DNA from: Nocardia puris
Lineage (GTDB): Bacteria; Actinomycetota; Actinomycetes; Mycobacteriales; Mycobacteriaceae
Length of the DNA stretch: 64,000 nucleotides
Assembly (NCBI RefSeq): GCF_003315035.1
Contig: NZ_QNRE01000002.1
Location: 896,033 to 960,032 of the forward strand
Reading direction: 5' to 3'
Shown here: piece by piece, positions 59,244-64,000 of the stretch
Layout: each line of letters starts with the position of its first letter
Position numbering within the stretch: the first letter of the stretch is position 1
The notes under the pieces: generated by a model
Databases searched by the model: none
What the model was told of the DNA's origin: nothing
What the model saw: the letters and a program-made list of their open reading frames with translations, nothing else
Program-made: the position numbers and the translations under genes

Positions 59244-60146
59244 ATGGAGCTGCGCCAACTCGAGGTCTTTCGCGTGGTGGCCGAGGAACTCCACTTCGGG
59301 CGCGCCGCCGAGCGCCTGCACCTGGCCCAGCCCCACCTCAGCCGGATCGTACGCGCCTTGGAGACCGATCTCGGCGCGCCGCTGTTCGACCGCACCACGC
59401 GCCGCGTCGAACTCACCCCGGCGGGCCGGGCGCTGCTGGCCTCGGCGGAGGCGATGCTGCGGATCGAGGCGCGGGCGCGCGCCGATGTCGCGGCGGCGCA
59501 GCGCGGCGAGATCGGCACGGTGCGACTGAGTTTCGCGGGCCCGTCGTCCCAGGCGATGGTCGGGCGGCTGGCTTGCGCGGTACGCGAGGAGTACGCGGGC
59601 ATCGCACTGGCGGTGCGCCCCGGACGGTACGGCCCCGGCGTCCTCGCCGACCTCTTGGACAGATCCACCGATCTCGCCATCGCCCGCTTCGAACACGAAC
59701 CCGCCGAGGTGGATTGCCGTCCCGTCGCGCGGGAACGCGGTGTGCTGATGGTGCCCGCCGCACACCCCGCCGCCGCACTCGCGGAGGTGTCGCTGACCGC
59801 ACTGCGGCGAGAACCGTTCCTCGCGCTGCCCGACGACTCCGGCTCGGCGGTGCGGTCGATGTTCACCACCGCCTGCCGTACGGCCGGGTTCGTACCGGAG
59901 ATCGTGCAGACCGCCCCGGACACGTGGACCTGCGTCGCGCTGGTCGCGGCGGGCGTCGGGCTGCACTTCACCACCGACGCGGCGGCCCGGCAGATGCCCT
60001 TGGACGGCGTCCGGGTGGTGCCACTCGCCGCCGATATCGCGATCCCGCCCGTGCTGGGCTATCTGGTGTGGCGGCGCGGGGATCGCGATCCGGCGCTGGA
60101 ACGGGTGCTGCGGCTGTCGGGAAAGGTGCTCCCCACCGTCACCTGA
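59244..60146 (+). CDS. LysR-family transcriptional regulator
   Basis: 300 residues from ATG 59244. N-terminal winged helix MELRQLEVFRVVAEELHFGR and AAERLHLAQPHLSRIVRALE, then the RD-type effector domain (~90-300; VRLSFAGPSSQAMVGRLACA). Typical length. Directly after the TetR gene and 92 bp before an acyl-CoA dehydrogenase. A second, truncated LysR fragment is present at about 61850-62134. Confidence 0.9.
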   Translation: MELRQLEVFRVVAEELHFGRAAERLHLAQPHLSRIVRALETDLGAPLFDRTTRRVELTPAGRALLASAEAMLRIEARARADVAAAQRGEIGTVRLSFAGPSSQAMVGRLACAVREEYAGIALAVRPGRYGPGVLADLLDRSTDLAIARFEHEPAEVDCRPVARERGVLMVPAAHPAAALAEVSLTALRREPFLALPDDSGSAVRSMFTTACRTAGFVPEIVQTAPDTWTCVALVAAGVGLHFTTDAAARQMPLDGVRVVPLAADIAIPPVLGYLVWRRGDRDPALERVLRLSGKVLPTVT

Positions 60147-60237
60147 GACTCGGTGCGCCGATTATGTCCGAATCCGCATCAGTCCCAGCCGACTCGGTAC
60201 TGGACGCGGCCGCCCGCACCTCCGAGAATCGGCAGGC

Positions 60238-61404
60238 ATGAGCACCGCAGTCGGCGACGAGGATTTCGCGGCGATCCTCGCCCAGGTCAAGCAGTTCGTC
60301 CGCACGGTCGTCGTGCCCCGGGAGAACGAGATCGCCTCCGCCGACCGCATTCCCGACGACCTGCGCGACGCCGCCGCGCACATGGGTTTGTTCGGCTACG
60401 CCATACCCGCCGAATGGGGCGGGCTGGGGTTGAACCTGAGCCAAGACGTCGAACTGGCCATGGAACTCGGCTACACCACCCTCGCACTGCGATCGATGTT
60501 CGGCACCAATAACGGCATCGCCGGGCAGGTGCTCGTCCACTACGGCACCGACGAGCAGAAGAAGGAATGGCTCGAGCGGATCGCCTCGGGCGAAGTGGTG
60601 GCCTCCTTCGCGCTCACCGAGCCCGGCGCGGGTTCCAACCCGGCCGGGTTGCGCACCCGCGCCCGCCGCGACGGCGACGACTGGGTCCTCGACGGGCAGA
60701 AGCGGTTCATCACCAACGCCCCGGTCGCTGACCTGTTCGTCACCTTCGCCCGCACCAGGGAACCGAGCAAGGGCGATCCGGGCATCGCGGTCTTCCTCGT
60801 CCCCGCCGACGCGCCGGGGGTGAGCGTCGGGCCGAAGGACGCGAAGATGGGCCAGGAAGGCGCGTGGACCGCGGATGTGCGCTTCGACGGTGTGCGCGTG
60901 CCGGATTCGGCGCTGGTCGGCGGGTCCGAGGACGTCGGCTACAAGGCGGCGATGGTGTCGCTGGTGCGCGGCCGGGTGCACATCGCGGCGCTGGCCGTCG
61001 GTCAGGCGCAGCGCGCGTTGGACGAATCCGTCGCCTACGCCGCCGCGAACACCCAGGGCGGCGTGGCGATCGGCGACTTCCAGCTGGTGCAGGCGATGCT
61101 GGCCGAGCAGTACGCGGGCGTCGCGGCCGGTCGCGCGCTGGTGCGCGATGCCGCCGCCAAGTACGTCTCCGGCGCGGACCGCCGGATCGCGCCCTCGGCG
61201 GCGAAACTGTTCTGCACCGAAATGGCGGGCAAGGTCGCGGATCTCGCGGTGCAGGTGCACGGCGGCAGCGGCTACATGCGCGACGTGCCGGTCGAGCGGA
61301 TCTATCGCGACATCCGGCTGCTGCGCCTCTACGAGGGCACCAGCGAGATCCAGAAGCTGATCATCGGCGGCAACCTGTTGCGGGAGTACAGGTCACGCGG
61401 CTGA
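60238..61404 (+). CDS. Acyl-CoA dehydrogenase
   Basis: 388-residue FAD enzyme of fatty-acid or branched-chain acyl-CoA oxidation. FAD/substrate segment FALTEPGAGSNPAGLRTRAR, RFITNAPVADLFVTFARTRE in the middle domain, and the C-terminal helical domain with the catalytic glutamate in LYEGTSEIQKLIIGGNL. Start ATG 60238 follows GGCAG, a weak site. It lacks neighbours of a full beta-oxidation unit. May be controlled by the preceding LysR or TetR protein. Confidence 0.92.
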   Translation: MSTAVGDEDFAAILAQVKQFVRTVVVPRENEIASADRIPDDLRDAAAHMGLFGYAIPAEWGGLGLNLSQDVELAMELGYTTLALRSMFGTNNGIAGQVLVHYGTDEQKKEWLERIASGEVVASFALTEPGAGSNPAGLRTRARRDGDDWVLDGQKRFITNAPVADLFVTFARTREPSKGDPGIAVFLVPADAPGVSVGPKDAKMGQEGAWTADVRFDGVRVPDSALVGGSEDVGYKAAMVSLVRGRVHIAALAVGQAQRALDESVAYAAANTQGGVAIGDFQLVQAMLAEQYAGVAAGRALVRDAAAKYVSGADRRIAPSAAKLFCTEMAGKVADLAVQVHGGSGYMRDVPVERIYRDIRLLRLYEGTSEIQKLIIGGNLLREYRSRG

Positions 61405-61411
61405 CGCGGAC

Positions 61412-61846
61412 CTACTCGTCGAAAGCCGTGTCGCGCGAGACCTTTTCCCACCGCTCGATCTCGCCCCGCACGCCGTCGAGGTGGGCGAGGATCGCGTCGA
61501 CGGCGTCGCCGCCCAGGGGCAGGCGCAGCGGGGTTTCGTCGGCGTCCAGGGCGGCGAGGATCGCGGCGGCAGCCTTCGCCGGATCACCGGCTTGCGCGCC
61601 GTCACCGCCGCGCACGAATTGTTCTGTGCCGCCGACGGTGTCGGCATACGCGGGGTGGCTCGCGCTGAAGTACGCGGCGTTCTTGCCGAACAGGTTGGTG
61701 CGGAAGGAACCCGGCTCCACCACGAGCACCTTGATGCCGAATCCCTTCACCTCGTCGGCCAACGCCTCGGACAGGCCCTCCAACGCGAATTTCGTTGCGC
61801 TGTAGGCGGAGAACCCGGCGAACGACAGCTGCCCGCCCCGGAGGCG
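61412..61846 (-). pseudogene. C-terminal fragment of a classical SDR oxidoreductase
   Basis: The minus-strand frame ending at 61412 reads LSFAGFSAYSATKFALEGLS (catalytic Tyr-x3-Lys), VKGFGIKVLVVEPGSFRTNL and a typical SDR C-terminus. The N-terminal cofactor-binding half (TGxxxGIG) is absent: upstream of about 61846 the same frame turns into sequence antisense to a LysR fragment. It is therefore a truncated gene, probably inactive. Boundary is approximate, within ~10 bp. Confidence 0.75.
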
Positions 61847-61849
61847 GGC

Positions 61850-62134
61850 CCGATGCGCGACTTCTGGCTGGCGGTCGACGCCCGCGCGGGCCGCCCGCCC
61901 GTGATCGGCGGCGAGATCGCCAGCGCGGAGGAAACCCACGAGTCCGTCGCGGCCGGGCTGGGCCTGGTCCTGCTCGCCGAGGGCAACTCCCGGCTCATCG
62001 CCCGCGACGGCGTCGTCGTCCGTCCCGTTCGCGGGCTGGCCCCCGCCGAACTGGCCGTCGCCCGGCGTCGCGACGATGACCGGCCTCTCGTCCTCGCCTA
62101 TCTCGACGCCACACACCGCGCTACCGGACACTGA
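61850..62134 (+). pseudogene. C-terminal fragment of a LysR-family regulator
   Basis: The plus-strand frame ending at 62134 reads DFWLAVDARAGRPPVIGGEI, EETHESVAAGLGLVLLAEGN and PVRGLAPAELAVARRRDDDR, the last ~90 residues of a LysR substrate-binding domain. There is no helix-turn-helix; left of about 61850 is the truncated SDR. Together the two look like what remains after a deletion that removed the facing halves of a divergent SDR/LysR pair. Confidence 0.7.
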
Positions 62135-62335
62135 ATCCGGTAGCCGTCCGGGCACGGACCCGCCACCCGCATGTCGCCGGCCCGCGCGTCCGCGTGGGTG
62201 GTCGCGCTGGTGCTCGTGGCCCGCGCCATCCGTGGATTCCGGCGGCACGTATGTTGAATCGCGCTCGCGCCCAACGCTTCCTCTCGATACGCGGCAGAAC
62301 CTCGCCTGCACGCCCCCTGCCACGTCATCGACCAC

Positions 62336-62701
62336 TCAGTCGAGACAGAACTCGTTGCCCTCGATGTCCCGCATCACCAAACACGACTCGTTGACGCCGT
62401 CGGCAGGCAGCAGCCGCACCCGCTTCGCGCCGAGTGCGACCAACCGCGCGCATTCGGCTTCCAGCGCCTCGACCCGCTCCGCACCCACCAGCCCGGTCCC
62501 GACCCGCACATCGACGTGCACGCGATTCTTCACGACTTTCCCCTCGGGCACCCGCTGGAAGTACAGGCGCGGCCCCACCCCCGAGGGATCGGCGCACGCG
62601 TCCCCTCGGTGCTCGTACCCCAGTGCCTCGGCCCAGAACCGCGCGACCCGTTCGGGTTCCGCGCAATCGAAGGTGACCTGGATCTGCCTGACCGTCCCCA
62701 T
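62336..62701 (-). CDS. VOC-superfamily (glyoxalase-like) protein
   Basis: 121 residues from ATG 62701. One full VOC module: IQVTFDCAEPERVARFWAEA, then RLYFQRVPEGKVVKNRVHVD, and CLVMRDIEGNEFCLD at the end, with the betaalphabetabetabeta pattern and the metal-site His/Glu positions (HVDV, GNEFC). Same family as many small glyoxalase/bleomycin-resistance-like proteins of actinobacteria. Substrate unknown. It stands alone, next to the deletion scar. Confidence 0.85.
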   Translation of the reverse strand: MGTVRQIQVTFDCAEPERVARFWAEALGYEHRGDACADPSGVGPRLYFQRVPEGKVVKNRVHVDVRVGTGLVGAERVEALEAECARLVALGAKRVRLLPADGVNESCLVMRDIEGNEFCLD

Positions 62702-63023
62702 CAGCTCACCGTAGCGACGGCATTCCGCCCTGCGCCACCAATAATCGGCCCGCTCACGACCCGGTACACGATGACGCGTCGCTGCTGAGCAGGCTCCGGC
62801 ATCAACCGGTATCGACGCCCGGCCGGGACTTCGACATCTCCGCGTCAGAACCGTGTGCCTCGCGTCGCTGGGTGGCAGTTGGGTACTGATTGCTCTATCG
62901 CGCTGAATCCACGAGGGCGGTCGGTCGGATCGGCTGCTCAGCCGATGAAGGAGCGGTGTCGGTGCGCCGGTGTAGCGTCGGGCAAGCAGAGGGTTGGGAG
63001 GGCTTGGACATGAAGGGACCGGT
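62702..63023. other. 322-bp gap, no gene supported
   Basis: No coding frame, repeat or terminator recognised. GC content falls noticeably toward the right, where the lower-GC segment begins. Confidence 0.4.
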
Positions 63024-63620
63024 ATGAAATTTCCGCGTGCGATCGAGACGCGGTACAAGGGGTATCGCTTCAGATCGAGGTTGGAGGCACGCTGGGCTGT
63101 CTTCTTCGACGTACTCGGAATCCGATGGGAATACGAGCCCGATGGATACGTGATCGGTGGTACACCCTATCTTCCTGACTTCAAATTGCTGCACCCCAAC
63201 GAGGAAGAAACCTTTGCCGAAGTCAAGGGAGGCAACGTGGACATGTTCGAGGGCGACCATGTTCGCCTGTGTCGCGGATTAGCAAACCTGACCGGACATC
63301 CCGTGATCTTGCTTACCGGAGAGCCTGCACTTCGGCTATTCAATTGTGTCGCTCCTGGAATGGACGAACGATCCTTCTGGGCAGTATTTTTTGACGACTA
63401 CACCCCCAAGCGATACCGAATAGCCGACGACTATTGGTTTCAGCAGACCGAGTTCTGCAAATACACCGGGGCCCAAGTTTTCGGCCACCATCTGCGAAAC
63501 GAAAGGTCCGCAAGAAAGACATTCGGTCTCAATGTACTGAACGCCATAGCGTCCGCACGTGCCGCACGCTTCGAGCACGGCGAGTCACCGACAGAGGTCC
63601 ACCTACCGCGACGCGAATGA
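63024..63620 (+). CDS. PD-(D/E)XK nuclease-like protein
   Basis: 198 residues from ATG 63024 after GAAGGGACC. The N-terminal 80 residues fit the nuclease core: YKGYRFRSRLEARWAVFFDV (conserved Glu), YLPDFKLL (PD) and ETFAEVKGG (ExK). The C-terminal ~110 residues are unassigned and rich in aromatic residues (DERSFWAVFFDDYTPKRYRI). Similar proteins occur in actinobacterial phages and mobile DNA. GC content is well below the rest of the window, supporting recent acquisition. Stop at 63620. Confidence 0.72.
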   Translation: MKFPRAIETRYKGYRFRSRLEARWAVFFDVLGIRWEYEPDGYVIGGTPYLPDFKLLHPNEEETFAEVKGGNVDMFEGDHVRLCRGLANLTGHPVILLTGEPALRLFNCVAPGMDERSFWAVFFDDYTPKRYRIADDYWFQQTEFCKYTGAQVFGHHLRNERSARKTFGLNVLNAIASARAARFEHGESPTEVHLPRRE

Positions 63621-64000
63621 CATCGAAACAGACCGCGCCAACTGCTCGCCGCGAAGAAGCACCGGCCTCCAGTTTGTTTCACTGTTGCCGCCGCCTACTC
63701 CAGGCTTCACGGCGATGCTCATGGTTCGCTGCGGCGGTGTCGCCCGCAATGAACGGGGGCTTCTTCATCCGTCTGACCGTCGGCCAAGAATACCGTTATC
63801 ATTGGCCGACGGTAGGAGAAGGACGGCCTTCCGGTCGATTCCGGAGTCGGACAGTCCCACGGTGTTCGGCAGACGCAACGCTTCTTCATCGAGGCCAACC
63901 GAGTGGGTCAAGTCCAAATGCGTGGTGTATCGAAGTGATCGCCGCGTGACCGCTGCCGGTCAGGCGGTCAACGCTGCGGGATCCTCCTGTTCATCGCTGG
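63621..64000. other. 380-bp right-end segment with an inverted repeat, no gene supported
   Basis: Apart from the inverted repeat at 63776-63813, I see no supported gene. The sequence is less GC-rich than the backbone. A gene may begin beyond the window edge. Confidence 0.4.
63776..63813. repeat. Perfect 12-bp inverted repeat with 14-nt loop
   Basis: ACCGTCGGCCAA (63776-63787), 14 bases, TTGGCCGACGGT (63802-63813). The loop holds AT-rich TACCGTTATCA. It is followed at once by AGGAGAAGGA, a ribosome-binding-like purine run. It could be an operator, a hairpin leader or the edge of a mobile element. Confidence 0.6.

Overview
The window is about 70% GC and comes from an actinobacterium of the mycolic-acid group (Mycobacteriales), most likely Nocardia or a close relative. 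The main evidence is the fabG1-inhA-hemH mycolate/haem locus. It sits in the gene order recalled for Mycobacterium tuberculosis Rv1473 to Rv1493: ABC-F, acnR, acn, Rv1476-like, ripA-like, moxR, DUF58, VWA, fabG1, inhA, hemH, Rv1486c-like, NfeD, SPFH, Rv1489-like, TVP38, mutA, mutB. Genus is inferred from gene content only; no rRNA or tRNA gene was seen.

Layout. 1-34.8 kb is largely conserved chromosomal backbone: methylmalonyl-CoA mutase, a TVP38 membrane protein, an HtrA-like protein without its catalytic serine, an SPFH/NfeD pair, an ABC exporter, the mycolate/haem genes, a MoxR-DUF58-VWA envelope operon, a RipA-like peptidoglycan hydrolase, and aconitase with its TetR regulator. Between acnR and the ABC-F gene lies a block of about 6.4 kb (26.5-32.9 kb) that the reference order does not predict. 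It holds a two-gene membrane/coiled-coil operon of unknown function, a MarR/cupin pair, a thioesterase, a graspetide-type RiPP pair (precursor plus ATP-grasp ligase) and a reductase.

37.3-55.5 kb looks like a general-stress island. It contains two SigB/SigF-family sigma factors, an RsbW-like anti-sigma factor, a PAS-ANTAR regulator, catalase KatE, DJ-1/PfpI and ferritin-like proteins, a pyruvate-oxidase-like enzyme, an SDR, a flavodoxin, a haem-oxygenase-like/methyltransferase/CDGSH operon and many small hydrophilic or membrane proteins. Seven exact GTTT-N15-GGGTA(G/T) sites and six close variants lie in front of these genes on both strands, so the island is probably largely one SigF/SigB-type regulon that includes its own sigma and anti-sigma genes.

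55.9-64 kb is mixed accessory DNA: an S9 peptidase, TetR and LysR regulators, an acyl-CoA dehydrogenase, a deletion scar joining the ends of an SDR and a LysR gene, a VOC protein, and, in clearly less GC-rich DNA at the right end, a PD-(D/E)XK nuclease-like protein followed by a perfect 12-bp inverted repeat. The strongest candidates for new biology are the graspetide-like pair, the two-gene membrane operon, the stress-promoter island and the HDO/methyltransferase/CDGSH operon.
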